Shown piece by piece: positions 37,666-48,820 of a stretch of DNA of 64,000 nucleotides. The notes beneath the pieces are model-generated. The model was not told the origin of the DNA and did not search any database. It saw only the letters and a list, made by a program, of their open reading frames with translations. Numbering within the stretch: position 1 is the stretch's first letter; each line of letters starts with the position of its first letter. This DNA comes from Staphylococcus sp. NAM3COL9. GTDB taxonomy: Bacteria > Bacillota > Bacilli > Staphylococcales > Staphylococcaceae. The translations under genes and the position numbers were made by a program. Location of the stretch: the NCBI RefSeq assembly GCF_001431205.1, contig NZ_LGPC01000011.1, positions 339,271-403,270 of the forward strand. Direction: 5' to 3'.

Positions 37666-40368
37666 TTATTGATTACGTTTGTCTTCTTTTTTTAATTTTT
37701 TGAGTATGGTTGAAAATTGTTTGATATCACCTTTATTTTGACGATAACTCTCTAGAGATTGTTCAAAAAATTGTTTGTAATTACTGCGAATTAAGCGATC
37801 ATCAAAGGATACGATAATCCCTTTGTCATTTTCGCTACGTATCAATCTACCAAGCCCCTGTCTAAAACGCGTTACAGCATCAGGTAATACATAATCTTTA
37901 AAAGTAGATGTAAACTCAGATTCCATTAGCCAATATTTTGTATTGTTTTGATTCATAAAAGGCAGCTTAGCAATCATTACACATTTAATGCCATTAGATT
38001 GAAAATCAAAGCCTTCAAAAAATGTACCTGTACCTAATAAAATTGCTTTATTAAAACTATTAAATTGTTGAACAATTTTATAGTTTTGATTTTGCTGTTG
38101 TGTCAAAACGACATAGTCTTCAAATTCCGGCAATTCATTTAATAACTCTTGAACCATATGCATCATTTTATAACTTGTAAATAGTATTAAACATTTAGAC
38201 TCTACTATGTTAATATACTCAATTACGTAATTAACGATAGAACTCACATAATCATCAATACTTTTATAATTATATGAAGCCACATCATTAGGTATGAATA
38301 CGGTAGTTTGGTTTGGTGACATCACTTTCGAATCAATTTCATACGTGTTAAACACGATGTCTTTATTAAACCAATGTTTGAAGTTTTCAAATGAATGGTT
38401 AAACGTTAATGTACCTGAAATAAATGTAAGTGATTTAAATTTATCCAATACTTGTGACGTCAATATTTCTTTAACATCATAATCTTTAACATTCAGTCGA
38501 ATTGTTGATTTTTGATTTATATTTTTAATTGATAAATAACTAGTGTGATTATTTTTTAAACTGTGCTCTATTTCTTTAAAACGATCATTAATGTAAAGTA
38601 TTTGTTTGCGCACAGACTTGATTGTTTTATGACTCATACCATTGAAGAATTCTAATGTCATATTGAGTTTATGAATAATTGAATGTAAATCGTTCAAAAT
38701 TGGTGCAACGTCAAAATGATAGACAAAATGGAGCTTGTGTACTTCATCATCATGCACTTCAGAACTTTGAATGATATCAAAAATGGTAGTAAATAACTGC
38801 TCATTTAGATCATGTATCTCATTGACTGTTGTTTTTAACCCGAAAACATCTATAGGCGGTATATCTAATTTTTCAAGAATTCTTTGTTGTTCTAAATGAT
38901 CGATAGATTTAAGCAACTTTTCATTTTCTGTCTTACCAATTAAGCCGAGTTGATATTTAATATCGAAATAACTCAATTCATTAGTTACTTGGCTTAAAGC
39001 ATAGTCAGGCAAACGATGTGCTTCATCGATAATACAATCATCAAATAATTGATAAATAGAATTATCATGTGCAGCATGTATTAAGTGTGCATGATTTGTA
39101 ATACCAATTTGAATATTTTGAGCATTTCGTTTAATGAAATTGAAGTAATGTATATCGTTGCGAACAGGCACATAAGTCTCTAGTTTTTGTTCGAAATACA
39201 TTTTTTGTCCGCCTTTTAAATCTAGTTCTTGAATATCACCTGTGTCTGTTTCGGTAATCCAAATCAATAATTGCATTTTTAATATACCGACTTCATAATT
39301 ACTGGCTTCTTCTTTTAAAATTTGGCTGATTAAGCCTAATGAAATATAATCACGCTTACTTTTTATTAAAGTAGCATTTATTTTGAAATCTAAAGCTTGT
39401 TTAAGCGCAGGTATATCTTTTTCCAACAATTGGTTCTGTAATAATTTAGTATTAGTTGAAATCATTACGTGTTTACCAGTTTCAATATTATACATTAACG
39501 ATGCGAGTAAGTATGCAAATGACTTGCCGCTTCCAAGTGGTGCTTCAATCATTGCCTTTTCACTATTCATTAATTGTTCTAAAATAATCTCAGCTAGATA
39601 TAATTGTTGTGGTCGATACGTCAAATTAAGTTCCTTAGTAATCAAGGTATATAAATCTTTCAAAGTACCATCAAAATCTACTGTAGGTGCCTTGAAATCT
39701 TTTTGTTTTTTATAAATAATTTGTTCGAATTGGTCATAAATATCCTCTAGTGGTTTATCTTTATGATTACGTACCATTTCAAATAAAATATCATGTAAAT
39801 CATATTTTAAATTTTTACTTAAATAATATAGTTGTTTTAAAGTATCTAAAGGTAACGTTTCGAATTTCTCAAATGCGATTATCATAAGTTGCGCTGTTGT
39901 AGCGGCATCTTCGTCAGCGCGGTGTGCATTATTTAGAACAATGCCATGTGCTTCTGCTAGTTCACTTAACTGGTAACTTTTATCTGTTGGAAAAGCAACT
40001 TTAAATAATTCTAACGTATCCATTACTTTTTTTGGACGATATTTAATATCACAATTTTCAAAAGATTTTTTTATAAAATTCAAATCAAAAGCAACGTTGT
40101 GTGCCACAAAGATACACCCATCTATTTGTTTATAAATATCTTCAGCTATTTCATGGAAATATGGTGCTTGATTTAACATTGCTTCTTCTATTGATGTTAA
40201 TGCTTGTATAAAAGGAGGAATTTCTAAATCTGTTTTAATCATTGAATGGTACGTGCCAATTATTTTATTTTCACGAACAAAAGTAATACCTATTTGAATG
40301 ATTTCATCATAGTCTAATTGGTTTCCTGTTGTTTCTAAATCCATAACGGCATAACACGGTTTTGTCAT
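37666..40368 (-). CDS. dinG: DinG-type 3'-5' exonuclease/helicase
   Basis: 900 residues from the ATG at 40368, seven bases after AAAGGAGG (earlier in-frame starts overlap that site). Residues ~1-165 form a DnaQ/epsilon-like exonuclease ([45 protein letters not shown]). The rest is a superfamily-2 XPD/DinG helicase ([29 protein letters not shown] as [31 protein letters not shown]). The Fe-S cysteines of E. coli DinG are missing; staphylococcal DinG is known as a nuclease rather than a helicase. Confidence 0.94.
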   Translation of the reverse strand: MTKPCYAVMDLETTGNQLDYDEIIQIGITFVRENKIIGTYHSMIKTDLEIPPFIQALTSIEEAMLNQAPYFHEIAEDIYKQIDGCIFVAHNVAFDLNFIKKSFENCDIKYRPKKVMDTLELFKVAFPTDKSYQLSELAEAHGIVLNNAHRADEDAATTAQLMIIAFEKFETLPLDTLKQLYYLSKNLKYDLHDILFEMVRNHKDKPLEDIYDQFEQIIYKKQKDFKAPTVDFDGTLKDLYTLITKELNLTYRPQQLYLAEIILEQLMNSEKAMIEAPLGSGKSFAYLLASLMYNIETGKHVMISTNTKLLQNQLLEKDIPALKQALDFKINATLIKSKRDYISLGLISQILKEEASNYEVGILKMQLLIWITETDTGDIQELDLKGGQKMYFEQKLETYVPVRNDIHYFNFIKRNAQNIQIGITNHAHLIHAAHDNSIYQLFDDCIIDEAHRLPDYALSQVTNELSYFDIKYQLGLIGKTENEKLLKSIDHLEQQRILEKLDIPPIDVFGLKTTVNEIHDLNEQLFTTIFDIIQSSEVHDDEVHKLHFVYHFDVAPILNDLHSIIHKLNMTLEFFNGMSHKTIKSVRKQILYINDRFKEIEHSLKNNHTSYLSIKNINQKSTIRLNVKDYDVKEILTSQVLDKFKSLTFISGTLTFNHSFENFKHWFNKDIVFNTYEIDSKVMSPNQTTVFIPNDVASYNYKSIDDYVSSIVNYVIEYINIVESKCLILFTSYKMMHMVQELLNELPEFEDYVVLTQQQNQNYKIVQQFNSFNKAILLGTGTFFEGFDFQSNGIKCVMIAKLPFMNQNNTKYWLMESEFTSTFKDYVLPDAVTRFRQGLGRLIRSENDKGIIVSFDDRLIRSNYKQFFEQSLESYRQNKGDIKQFSTILKKLKKEDKRNQ

Positions 40369-40391
40369 TCTCATTCCTCCTTTCAACGAGG

Positions 40392-41363
40392 CTAAAATTC
40401 TATATCTGCACTGATTAAACGATGTTGATTGTTCTCTTCATCCAAAACAAGTAAAAACCCATCTTCATCAATATCAAGTGCTTCTCCGTGGAATTGTCTA
40501 CCGTTCTCTGTAAATCTTAATGTTTTATTCCAAATATTCGAGGCTGCTATGTATTCTTCTCGAATAGTTAAAAATGGTTCTATAAGAAATTGTTTATATC
40601 GATATTCAATATTACTTACAAGTGATTTTAAAAAGTAGTAGCGGTTAATTTTTTCGTCAGCATGAATGCGGACACTTGTAGCTTTTTGTTGTAGTTCATC
40701 ACTAAAATCTTCTTGTAAGTGATTCATGTTAATACCAATGCCACAAATCACTGCTTCAATACCATCACTATTCGCAACCATTTCTGTTAAAAAGCCACAA
40801 ACCTTTTGTTTATTTATATAAATGTCATTTGGCCATTTAATGGTAACCGGATCGACACTGAACTGTTGTATCGCATCTCTTATTCCCAACGCCATAAATA
40901 AATTGAATTTTGTTATCATTTCAAAAGGTACATCAGGTCGTAAAACAATTGACATCCACAAGCCTTTTCCTTTGGAGGATGACCAAGGTCTATTGAATCG
41001 ACCTTTACCTTGTGTTTGTTCATCACTTAAAATAAGAAACGTATTTGTATTACCTACTAATTTTTGTTTAGCCAGTAGTTGAGTTGAATTAATGCTTTCC
41101 AATATTTCAACATGATCAAATACGTTTTGTGCTTTAAGCATAGGTAGAACAATCCCACTATACCATTTATCAGGTAATTGGATTAGGCGATGTCCTTTAT
41201 GATTCACTGATTCAATTAGACATCCTTCTAATTTAAGTTGATCTATTACTTTTTTTACGGCTGTACGAGAAATACTTAACTGTTCTGCTATATATTGACC
41301 CGATATATAATCAGATTGGTGTTGATACAATATTTGAACAACATCTTTACTATACTTCGACAT
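40392..41363 (-). CDS. birA: Biotin-protein ligase / biotin operon repressor
   Basis: Attaches biotin to carboxylases and represses biotin genes. 323 residues: N-terminal winged helix ([20 protein letters not shown]), ligase core with [21 protein letters not shown] (biotinyl-AMP loop, GRxxRxW form), [18 protein letters not shown] and [10 protein letters not shown], and a C-terminal SH3-like part. Its first codons overlap the end of cca by 14 bases. Confidence 0.96.
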   Translation of the reverse strand: MSKYSKDVVQILYQHQSDYISGQYIAEQLSISRTAVKKVIDQLKLEGCLIESVNHKGHRLIQLPDKWYSGIVLPMLKAQNVFDHVEILESINSTQLLAKQKLVGNTNTFLILSDEQTQGKGRFNRPWSSSKGKGLWMSIVLRPDVPFEMITKFNLFMALGIRDAIQQFSVDPVTIKWPNDIYINKQKVCGFLTEMVANSDGIEAVICGIGINMNHLQEDFSDELQQKATSVRIHADEKINRYYFLKSLVSNIEYRYKQFLIEPFLTIREEYIAASNIWNKTLRFTENGRQFHGEALDIDEDGFLLVLDEENNQHRLISADIEF

Positions 41364-42555
41364 GTGTTTTCACCCACTTTAATAGTTCTGGTTTAAAGTT
41401 TTTGACCTCACCTGATATGATGGCACATTCAACTTGACGTAATATGGATTTAAGCCATGCGCCACTCGGTTTATTTAATGCTTGTAATATATCATTGCCA
41501 TTTATATCCATTTCTTTTCTTGATGAAATCAGTAATTTCTGGCTAACTTCATTGATGGAATCAGCGTTAAAAATAAATGGAGATACCTTCATAATATTGT
41601 TGTCATTGAGCATGCGTTCATAACTTAATACTTGTAGTATATCTTCTTTTCCGTAATCATAAACAAATAAGTTCAAACTTTGTTTGCTTTGGACCTCTGG
41701 CATCTGTTGTAACATACGTTCGAGTCTAGTGATGTATTTCTTTTCATTGTTGCTAATTTTCAAATCTGACAGCTGTGTGTCAACATCTGGTTGTTGTGCT
41801 TTTAAGAATACAATTAACATTGATAATGATATTGAATCTTCTAATATAAATTTTGATAAGTCAAAACGATTAAAAAATGGTATATAATTAAATGCATTAA
41901 AATACTTTAAATTATTGAAGCTTTGCGTCACATATTGACCTAATGTTAATTTTTTAAGTTCAATTACGATACGTTCAATAGATAAATGCGCAATATCTGC
42001 TATATGGGCATGCATACCATTAAATGTGGCTGCTTCTAAAGTAAAGCCAAGTTGTGATTGAAAGCGCAAACCTCTAATAATCCGTAACGCATCTTCGTTA
42101 AATCGTTCGGCTGGCTCTCCAACTGTCTTGATTAATCGTTGTTTTATATCTTTTAAACCATCAAAGTAATCATGAATTTGATAATTCACATCCATAGCAA
42201 TGGCATTCATTGTAAAATCTCTACGTTTTACGTCTTCGTATAAATCTCTTACAAAAAACACTTCATTAGGTCTACGATGATCGTCATATTCCCCTTCCGC
42301 ACGAAAGGTTGTCACTTCATATTGATCCCCATTATAGACGACATTAATCGTTCCATGCTCCCTACCGATAGGAATGGTCTTATCAAATACCGCTTCAATT
42401 TCATCGGGTGTGGCACTAGTCGTAATATCGATATCATGAATTGGTTTTTGCATTAAGTAATCTCTAACTGCACCACCAACATAAAATGCTTGGTAGTGAT
42501 GTTTTTGTAAAGTTTCTAAAATCGGCTTTGCCGCTTCGAATAATGTTTTAGTCAT
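41350..42555 (-). CDS. cca: CCA-adding tRNA nucleotidyltransferase
   Basis: Class II CCA enzyme, 401 residues. Nucleotidyl-transfer site FYVGGAVRDYLMQKPIHDIDIT (DxD), neck motif RRDFTMNAIAMD, template motif ERFNEDALRIIRGLRFQ (EDxxR). C-terminal half lacks other known domains, as usual for Bacilli. It overlaps bshA by 8 bases and birA by 14, a compact operon. Confidence 0.96.
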   Translation of the reverse strand: MTKTLFEAAKPILETLQKHHYQAFYVGGAVRDYLMQKPIHDIDITTSATPDEIEAVFDKTIPIGREHGTINVVYNGDQYEVTTFRAEGEYDDHRRPNEVFFVRDLYEDVKRRDFTMNAIAMDVNYQIHDYFDGLKDIKQRLIKTVGEPAERFNEDALRIIRGLRFQSQLGFTLEAATFNGMHAHIADIAHLSIERIVIELKKLTLGQYVTQSFNNLKYFNAFNYIPFFNRFDLSKFILEDSISLSMLIVFLKAQQPDVDTQLSDLKISNNEKKYITRLERMLQQMPEVQSKQSLNLFVYDYGKEDILQVLSYERMLNDNNIMKVSPFIFNADSINEVSQKLLISSRKEMDINGNDILQALNKPSGAWLKSILRQVECAIISGEVKNFKPELLKWVKTHVEV

Positions 42556-43696
42556 TGTTACCCTCTAACATTTTTTTGTAGTAATACTCATATTGATCTG
42601 CAATTAAGTCAGACGAAAACCGTTCTGAGACATCTGCTAGCATTCGTGTTTGCATTGTTTTATAAAGCTTTGCATCTGTGAGTAATTTCAAGGCGTATTC
42701 GCTTGCGCTTGTACTATCACCTACATCAACCAAGAAACCGGTATCTTCATGTTTAATGACTTCTTTAATCCCACCAGCAGTAGACCCGATTGGCACTACT
42801 CCAGATTTCATTGCTTCAAGTAATGTTAGGCCAAAACTTTCTTTTTCACTTAGTAGTAAGACTAAGTCTGAAATTTGATAGAATTCACTAACCCAATTTT
42901 GTTTTCCTAAAAAAAGAACTTCATCTTCAATATTTAGATCACGTGCTTTTTGTTTCATATCCATTAATTCTGGCCCATCGCCTAATAATAATAATTTTGA
43001 CGGCATAGCTTTATGTACTTTTGCAAATGTATCGATAATAGTGTCGATACGTTTTACACTTCTGAAGTTTGAAACATGAATTAAAACCTTTTCTTCTGGT
43101 TTAATACCATAACAAGCTTTTAATCGTTCATCTTCTTCAGTTTGTACATCAGGTTTTGTTGGAAATTCATTTTCTCGAACAAAATTATATATTGGAACAA
43201 TTTCTTTATCTGTCTCAATGATATCATTAGTTTGTTTCGCGAGTGATTGACTTACACTCGTTACAATATCACTTTCTTCTATACCAAACTTAATTGCATT
43301 TTTTAAAGAATGATCATAACCTAGTACAGTTATATCAGTCCCATGCAATGTAGTCATAATTTTAATGTCTTTTTTGGACATGTGTTTTGCTAAAATACCA
43401 CAAACTGCATGAGGTACTGCATAGTGCATATGTAACAAGTCTAAATCATACTCATTGATAACCTCAGCAATTTTAGTACTTAAGGTTATGTCATAAGGAG
43501 CATATTGAAAAACAGCATATTGATTGACTTCAACTTGGTGAAACGTGATATTTGGTAATGGTTTTCGTATTCTAAAAGGTATATTAGATGTAATAAAATG
43601 GATGTCATGCCCACGTTCAGCAAGTTTTATGCCTAATTCAGTGGCGATGATTCCAGAACCACCCATAGATGGGTAACAAGTAATGCCTATTTTCAT
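42548..43696 (-). CDS. bshA: Bacillithiol synthase step 1, GlcNAc-malate glycosyltransferase BshA
   Basis: Joins GlcNAc to L-malate, the first step of bacillithiol synthesis. 382 residues from the ATG at 43696; a GTG at 43708 lies in the ribosome-binding site. GT4 fold: ITCYPSMGGSGIIATELG, HMHYAVPHAVCG, HVSNFRSVKRIDTII, and the donor-binding EKESFGLTLLEAMKSGVVPI. The later bacillithiol genes are not in the window, but BrxA and YpdA of the same system are. Confidence 0.95.
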   Translation of the reverse strand: MKIGITCYPSMGGSGIIATELGIKLAERGHDIHFITSNIPFRIRKPLPNITFHQVEVNQYAVFQYAPYDITLSTKIAEVINEYDLDLLHMHYAVPHAVCGILAKHMSKKDIKIMTTLHGTDITVLGYDHSLKNAIKFGIEESDIVTSVSQSLAKQTNDIIETDKEIVPIYNFVRENEFPTKPDVQTEEDERLKACYGIKPEEKVLIHVSNFRSVKRIDTIIDTFAKVHKAMPSKLLLLGDGPELMDMKQKARDLNIEDEVLFLGKQNWVSEFYQISDLVLLLSEKESFGLTLLEAMKSGVVPIGSTAGGIKEVIKHEDTGFLVDVGDSTSASEYALKLLTDAKLYKTMQTRMLADVSERFSSDLIADQYEYYYKKMLEGNND

Positions 43697-43728
43697 AAGG
43701 TGGGACACCCTTTCTACTTTAAATTAAG

Positions 43729-44049
43729 TTATTTTCGTTCAAAACGATCTTTATCACGTGTATTAAATTTATTCATCGTTTCATCAAAACTTTCTGTCAT
43801 ATCAATATCTAAAGAATTGGCAATACATAATAAAACAAATAAATTATCGCCTAGTTCTGCTTTAATTGTATTTTCTGTTTCTGTCTCTTTTTTCTTTTTT
43901 TCACCGTGGTAGTGATTTATTTCTCTTGCCAGTTCACCAACCTCTTCAGTTAGTCGCGCAAGATTAGCTAAGGGAGAGAAATACCCTGTTTTAAATTGAC
44001 CAATATAGTCATCCACTTCAGTTTGCATATTTTTCATACTCTTCATCAT
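43729..44049 (-). CDS. MazG-like nucleotide pyrophosphohydrolase (YpjD type)
   Basis: 106 residues of the all-alpha NTP pyrophosphatase fold: LTEEVGELAREINHYHG supplies the ExxE metal ligands and ELGDNLFVLLCIAN the ExxD pair. Between them a Lys/Glu-rich loop (GEKKKKETETEN). Likely cleans modified NTPs. First gene of the bshA-cca-birA run; ATG near GAGG. Confidence 0.9.
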   Translation of the reverse strand: MMKSMKNMQTEVDDYIGQFKTGYFSPLANLARLTEEVGELAREINHYHGEKKKKETETENTIKAELGDNLFVLLCIANSLDIDMTESFDETMNKFNTRDKDRFERK

Positions 44050-44299
44050 ATACGCCTCACATTCTAACGGTTTCTTATATAGTATAGACTAATTTTAGGC
44101 TTCATGCATTATTCCTGCAATAGTTAATCGTTATATTATTTACTATTTGACTGTGATCGTTTTAATTTGTTTATTGCATTATTACATGTAATTAAATAGT
44201 GCATTCTTCTTTTTTAAAATTGAGTAAATTAATATTTGGCTTTGAAGTGTTTTTAATGTGAGATTTAAATTTGAAATGATAAGAATGCCATTTTAAACA

Positions 44300-44337
44300 A
44301 AAAACACCCTAGCATTATAACAATGTTAGGGTGTTTA
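44300..44337 (-). terminator. Terminator of the YugP gene
   Basis: AAACACCCTA and TAGGGTGTTT with an ATG/CAT inner stem and a 7-base loop; T run on the minus strand. It lies 6 bases past the stop. Confidence 0.85.
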
Positions 44338-44342
44338 TATTA

Positions 44343-45038
44343 TTATTCACTTGATCTGGCAATAAGAATAAATCTTGCAAGTTCTGCTAATGCAACTGCA
44401 GTTGAAGCAACGTAAGTCATTGCTGCTGCTGTAAGTACTTTTTTAGCATGACGGTGTTCTTTTTCATTAACGATGTCTAAGCTTTTTATTTGTTTCATCG
44501 CTCTACTACTTGCGTTAAATTCAACTGGTAGCGTAACGATTGAGAATAAGACTGCAAGAGACATAAATGCAATACCAATCCATAATGCTGTAGAACCTAA
44601 AGTACTTTGTAGCGAAGTTAAAATAATACCTGCAAATACTGCTAAGTAACCAATCGAACTACCTACGTTAGCTAGTGGTACTAAAGATGTTCTGAATCTT
44701 AAGAAGAAATAACCTTCTGCATGTTGTATCGCATGTCCAACTTCGTGAGCTGCGATAGCTGTACCAGCAACTGAAGGTCTACTAAAGTTAGCTGGTGATA
44801 ACACAAGCACTTTCTTTTTAGGATCATAATGATCTGTTAAGAACCCTTTTCCTTCGACGACATCAACATCATAAATGCCATTCGCATGAAGGATTTCTAT
44901 AGCAACTTCTTGACCAGTCTTACCACTTGTGGATCTTACTTGTGAATACTTTTCATAATTAGACTTAACTTTGTGCTGAGCCCATAGAGGCAATACCATT
45001 AGAATAACAAAGTATATAATCATATAGATAAAAGACAA
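44343..45038 (-). CDS. Membrane zinc metallopeptidase, YugP family
   Basis: 231 residues: N-terminal membrane helix, then AIAAHEVGHAIQHAEGYFF with the HExxH site (HEVGH), and three hydrophobic segments at the C-terminal half (IGYLAVFAGIILTSLQS, ALWIGIAFMSLAVLFSIV, YVASTAVALAELARFILIA). Substrate unknown. Separated from ypjA by 37 bases. Confidence 0.9.
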   Translation of the reverse strand: MSFIYMIIYFVILMVLPLWAQHKVKSNYEKYSQVRSTSGKTGQEVAIEILHANGIYDVDVVEGKGFLTDHYDPKKKVLVLSPANFSRPSVAGTAIAAHEVGHAIQHAEGYFFLRFRTSLVPLANVGSSIGYLAVFAGIILTSLQSTLGSTALWIGIAFMSLAVLFSIVTLPVEFNASSRAMKQIKSLDIVNEKEHRHAKKVLTAAAMTYVASTAVALAELARFILIARSSE

Positions 45039-45075
45039 AAATCCTCACTCCTTTATAAACATTTTACTGTGAACG

Positions 45076-45678
45076 TTAATGATGGTCAAATATTTTATCC
45101 TTTTTAAATCGAGTTAAATTTAAATATAGCATTAAAGGTATGACACTTAACCAAAACGAGAGATAAGCAATACCTTCAACATGGCTAGCAATAAAATCAT
45201 AGTAAGGATATTGCATAAATACATAATCAATAATGTCATTATGGAAGACCCATATCACAGCAATAGTAAAAGCAAGTATAGTGATTTTAAATCTTGGGTA
45301 AAAGAAAAATGCCTCTATAGCCATTATACCGTGAGATAAGATAAGCATACAGCCAATGATTGTAACCGAGTCATATTGTATAAACATAATAATATTCATA
45401 ATAACTGCCCACACTCCGTATTTTATCAACGATACAAAAGCTAAAGCTTCTATAATTGGTAAATTCTTACCTATGATGAGTCCGATTATTGCAATACATA
45501 AAAATAATGAAGCGGTTGGACTATCTGGTACAAATGGTATGAACTGCCAACTTGATACACTCAGTTGACTGCCATACCATATATAACCGTATATCGTGCC
45601 TAATAAATTACAAATAAGCAGAAAGTAAAGTACACCTTTATTATAAATGAGTAACTGCCATAGCGCTTTTATATTCAT
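45076..45678 (-). CDS. DUF1405 membrane protein (YpjA-like)
   Basis: 200 residues, five or six membrane segments, an N terminus with LIYNKGVLYFLLICNLLGTI and a middle SLIKYGVWAVIMNII. Position after ypiA-ypiB and before YugP is as in other Bacilli. Function unknown. Confidence 0.85.
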   Translation of the reverse strand: MNIKALWQLLIYNKGVLYFLLICNLLGTIYGYIWYGSQLSVSSWQFIPFVPDSPTASLFLCIAIIGLIIGKNLPIIEALAFVSLIKYGVWAVIMNIIMFIQYDSVTIIGCMLILSHGIMAIEAFFFYPRFKITILAFTIAVIWVFHNDIIDYVFMQYPYYDFIASHVEGIAYLSFWLSVIPLMLYLNLTRFKKDKIFDHH

Positions 45679-45682
45679 AAGG

Positions 45683-46243
45683 TCAATCCTTCATTGTTTT
45701 ATTTACATTTCTTAACTCAAAAGTATTAAGGATTTGAGTTAATTGATAAAACAGTGCTTTATCATGCAATTGTAAACTTAAATCAATATTATCTTGTAAA
45801 TGCGTGATAATAGAGGACTCACTTTGTTTGGATAGTGGGATACTATAGATGTCTTGCATATACATAGCATAGTATGGTGAATGTAACAATTGCATTAATA
45901 ATAATTCATCTAAACGAGTCTCTCTAGATAGTGCTTCACTGAAATGCAGTTTGATATCAAAAGACACAGCATCATTTGCTATATAATTAAAGATTTCATC
46001 ACTATTAATCAACTGCTGGTTTTTAAGTGTAAATATGATACCTTGTTGATCAGTATCTTCCATAGCAATTTCCAAAATATGATGATCGAAAATGAGTTCA
46101 TCCACAAAATGAATTTGTTGAAGTAACTCAGGTGATGACTTAACTAAGTTTAATACCCACACACTAATCCTAGATTTAAATTGATATTGAAAAAGCAGAT
46201 ATTCAATGAAATTAGCTTTCACTTGTTGTAGGGTATTGTTCAT
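45683..46243 (-). CDS. YpiB-like protein (UPF0302 with IDEAL segment)
   Basis: 186 residues from the ATG at 46243 (a GTG three codons earlier overlaps AAGGTG). N-terminal NFIEYLLFQYQFKSRISVWV and LLQQIHFVDELIFDHH are the UPF0302 core; a C-terminal helical IDEAL-like segment (LHDKALFYQLTQILNTF) follows. It sits 18 bases after ypiA. No known biochemical role. Confidence 0.85.
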   Translation of the reverse strand: MNNTLQQVKANFIEYLLFQYQFKSRISVWVLNLVKSSPELLQQIHFVDELIFDHHILEIAMEDTDQQGIIFTLKNQQLINSDEIFNYIANDAVSFDIKLHFSEALSRETRLDELLLMQLLHSPYYAMYMQDIYSIPLSKQSESSIITHLQDNIDLSLQLHDKALFYQLTQILNTFELRNVNKTMKD

Positions 46244-46261
46244 CTTACTCACCTTCCTTGA

Positions 46262-47509
46262 CTAGAAAGATAATAATCTTTCTGCTTCATCATGCCATGT
46301 TTCGTTGCTTGGATCTAATTCAAGTAATTGATTTAGAATTGTTTTTGCTTGTTTAATTTCTCCGATTTCAACTAGATAGAAATAATAGTCACTTAGAAAC
46401 GCAGATTGCGTGTGCAATGTTGGATACGCTAATTCAAAGAAATGTTGCGCTTCTTTGTCACGTTCCTCTTGTCCTAATGCAAATGCTAAATGCCACATAA
46501 AGACAGGATCTAAATCTTCTTCATCAACATATTTCAATAATGCTATAACTGCCTCATAATCTTCTTCGTGTCTATATAAATCACTTAGAATTAAAAGTGG
46601 CTCTTGGTATGCATTATCAACTTCTAAGGCTTGTAGTAATAATTGTACACCCTCATTAGCATCGCCATGCTCAATTGCTATACTGCCTGTTGATACCATC
46701 AACTCTTTATAAAATTGACTTAATCTCAAGCCTTCTTTACCAATTTCAATGGCTTCTGCATGGTTATGTTCATTTTCATAAAGTTGTTGCAGATAAAAAT
46801 AGCCTTGTAAGAAGTCTGGGTCTTTAGATAATAGAGTTTGAACTAAATTAATCGCTTCTTGAGAGAGTTCATTTTTTTCATAAGCAATCGCCTTTTTAAA
46901 ATAATCTTCAGACACCATTTCTTCTTCATTAATTTCATCGAACATTTTAATCGCATCACTGTAGTTTCCACTTTGTAAACTACAATCTGCTAAGCGAGAA
47001 AATAAATTTGTGCCATTCACTTCATATTCGCCTGTTTCAAGCACAGTTTCATATTCAGAAACTGCGCGTAAGTATTGTCCGTCAAAATACAATAATTCAG
47101 CAAGTGCATAGTGAATTATTGGATCATTTGGTTCTATATCTATGGCGGCAACTAATTTATCTATCGCAACTTCTAACATATTTAATTGTTGATATAAATC
47201 AGCTTCTAGCATTAAACGTTCCGTTGATAATTCAACTTGGCTTAAATATTCTAAAGCTTCATCAGTTTGATTCTCAGACATTAAACCTTCGATGAAATAG
47301 ATAAGTAATTCACTTTCATCAGGATATTTATGGTATAACGTACGGAATACTTCAAGCCCTTGGGGCATTAAACCGTAATTATATAACGTTTCACCAAGTA
47401 TAAAAAGTGCATCGTCCTTTGGAGAGCTTAATGCTTCATTCACACGAGTGTCTAAGTTATCTAATTTTTGTAAGTTGATATCGTCTATGAGTTTATAGAT
47501 ATCTTCCAT
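46262..47509 (-). CDS. TPR-repeat protein (YpiA-like)
   Basis: 415 residues almost wholly made of tetratricopeptide helices, for example ALFILGETLYNYGLMPQGLE, PIIHYALAELLYFDGQYLRA and LILSDLYRHEEDYEAVIALL. A scaffold for protein contacts. It follows aroA by 4 bases in the conserved aro-ypiA-ypiB order. Partners unknown. Confidence 0.9.
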   Translation of the reverse strand: MEDIYKLIDDINLQKLDNLDTRVNEALSSPKDDALFILGETLYNYGLMPQGLEVFRTLYHKYPDESELLIYFIEGLMSENQTDEALEYLSQVELSTERLMLEADLYQQLNMLEVAIDKLVAAIDIEPNDPIIHYALAELLYFDGQYLRAVSEYETVLETGEYEVNGTNLFSRLADCSLQSGNYSDAIKMFDEINEEEMVSEDYFKKAIAYEKNELSQEAINLVQTLLSKDPDFLQGYFYLQQLYENEHNHAEAIEIGKEGLRLSQFYKELMVSTGSIAIEHGDANEGVQLLLQALEVDNAYQEPLLILSDLYRHEEDYEAVIALLKYVDEEDLDPVFMWHLAFALGQEERDKEAQHFFELAYPTLHTQSAFLSDYYFYLVEIGEIKQAKTILNQLLELDPSNETWHDEAERLLSF

Positions 47510-47513
47510 ACTT

Positions 47514-48812
47514 TTATCCCTCTTTTTCTAATTGTTTTAACTTCGTTAAGAAACCTGGGAAAGAAACATTTACAGCATCAAATTGATTAATAGTTATCGA
47601 TTCATCTGTTAATAATGATGAAATTGCAAGCATCATACCTATACGATGATCAGTAAAACTATCGACTGTTGCTGTTTGCTTCAAAGTAGAAGGATGAATA
47701 ATCATACCATCGTTTGTTGGTTGTAACATAAATCCTAATAAATTTAGCATATTCGCAGTCGTATCAATACGATTTGTTTCTTTAACTTTCAATTCTTCTG
47801 CATCTTTTACAATACTTGTACCTTCAGCTTGTGAACATAATAATGCTACAATTGGAATTTCGTCAATTGCTCTTGGCACTAAATCACCATCAATTTGAAT
47901 TGGCTTCATATCAGGGGAATATTGTATGCGAATTGAAGCAGTTGGTTCAGGACCATCTGTATGATTGAATAGCGTAATGTTCCCTTCCATTTGTTTCACG
48001 ATATCTATAATACCTGAACGTGTTGGGTTTATGCCAACATTGTGAATTGTAATATCACTGCCTTTTGTTATCAAGCCCGCCACTATAAAATATGCTGCTG
48101 AAGAAATATCACCTGGCACATGAAAATCTACGGGTTGAATGTGTTCGATTCCTCGTTTTGGCATTTCTATCATTTTCCCATCAGTAGTAACAGGAATATG
48201 GAAATGTTGGAACATCGTTTCTGTATGATTGCGTGTTGTACCTATTTCTTTAACAGTTGTCACCTCTTCTGCAAACAAACTTGCGAATAAAATTGCGCTT
48301 TTCACTTGCGCACTCGCAACTTCCATTTGATAAGACATTCCCTTAATTTGTGCAGATTTAATGATTAGCGGTGTGTAATTATTATCTACACCTGTTATAT
48401 TAGCGTTCATTAAGCATAAAGGTTTCATAATTCTGTCCATCGGTCTTTTACCAATAGATTCATCACCCGATATGACAGTGTCAATACCTAAACCACTTAA
48501 CAGACCAGCCACCAAACGTGTCGTTGTACCAGAATTACCTGTATACAGTACTTGATGGGGCGTTTTGAAGTGTTTATACCCAGGCGAATTGATTTCTATT
48601 TTATCTTTGCCAACAGTGATTTCAACACCTAATTGTTGAAAAATCTCAACTGTATTCAAACAATCTTCACCAAGAAGCGGTTTATATATTGTGGAGGCAC
48701 CAGATGCAAGAGAACCTAACATAATGGCTCTATGTGTCATAGATTTATCTCCGGGTACTTCAATTTCCCCAATCAATGGTCCGTTAATGTCAATTGTTTT
48801 ACTGTTTGTCAA
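47514..48812 (-). CDS. aroA: EPSP synthase (3-phosphoshikimate 1-carboxyvinyltransferase)
   Basis: Joins shikimate-3-phosphate and PEP; sixth shikimate step. 432 residues. Visible are [19 protein letters not shown] (K and R for both ligands), [19 protein letters not shown], the [13 protein letters not shown] block and [15 protein letters not shown] with KVKETNRID. The Gly-to-Ala type variants that reduce glyphosate binding are seen in class II enzymes; the SGTTTR form here fits class II. Nine bases after aroB's stop. Confidence 0.96.
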   Translation of the reverse strand: MTNSKTIDINGPLIGEIEVPGDKSMTHRAIMLGSLASGASTIYKPLLGEDCLNTVEIFQQLGVEITVGKDKIEINSPGYKHFKTPHQVLYTGNSGTTTRLVAGLLSGLGIDTVISGDESIGKRPMDRIMKPLCLMNANITGVDNNYTPLIIKSAQIKGMSYQMEVASAQVKSAILFASLFAEEVTTVKEIGTTRNHTETMFQHFHIPVTTDGKMIEMPKRGIEHIQPVDFHVPGDISSAAYFIVAGLITKGSDITIHNVGINPTRSGIIDIVKQMEGNITLFNHTDGPEPTASIRIQYSPDMKPIQIDGDLVPRAIDEIPIVALLCSQAEGTSIVKDAEELKVKETNRIDTTANMLNLLGFMLQPTNDGMIIHPSTLKQTATVDSFTDHRIGMMLAISSLLTDESITINQFDAVNVSFPGFLTKLKQLEKEG

Positions 48813-48820
48813 AAAAACAC

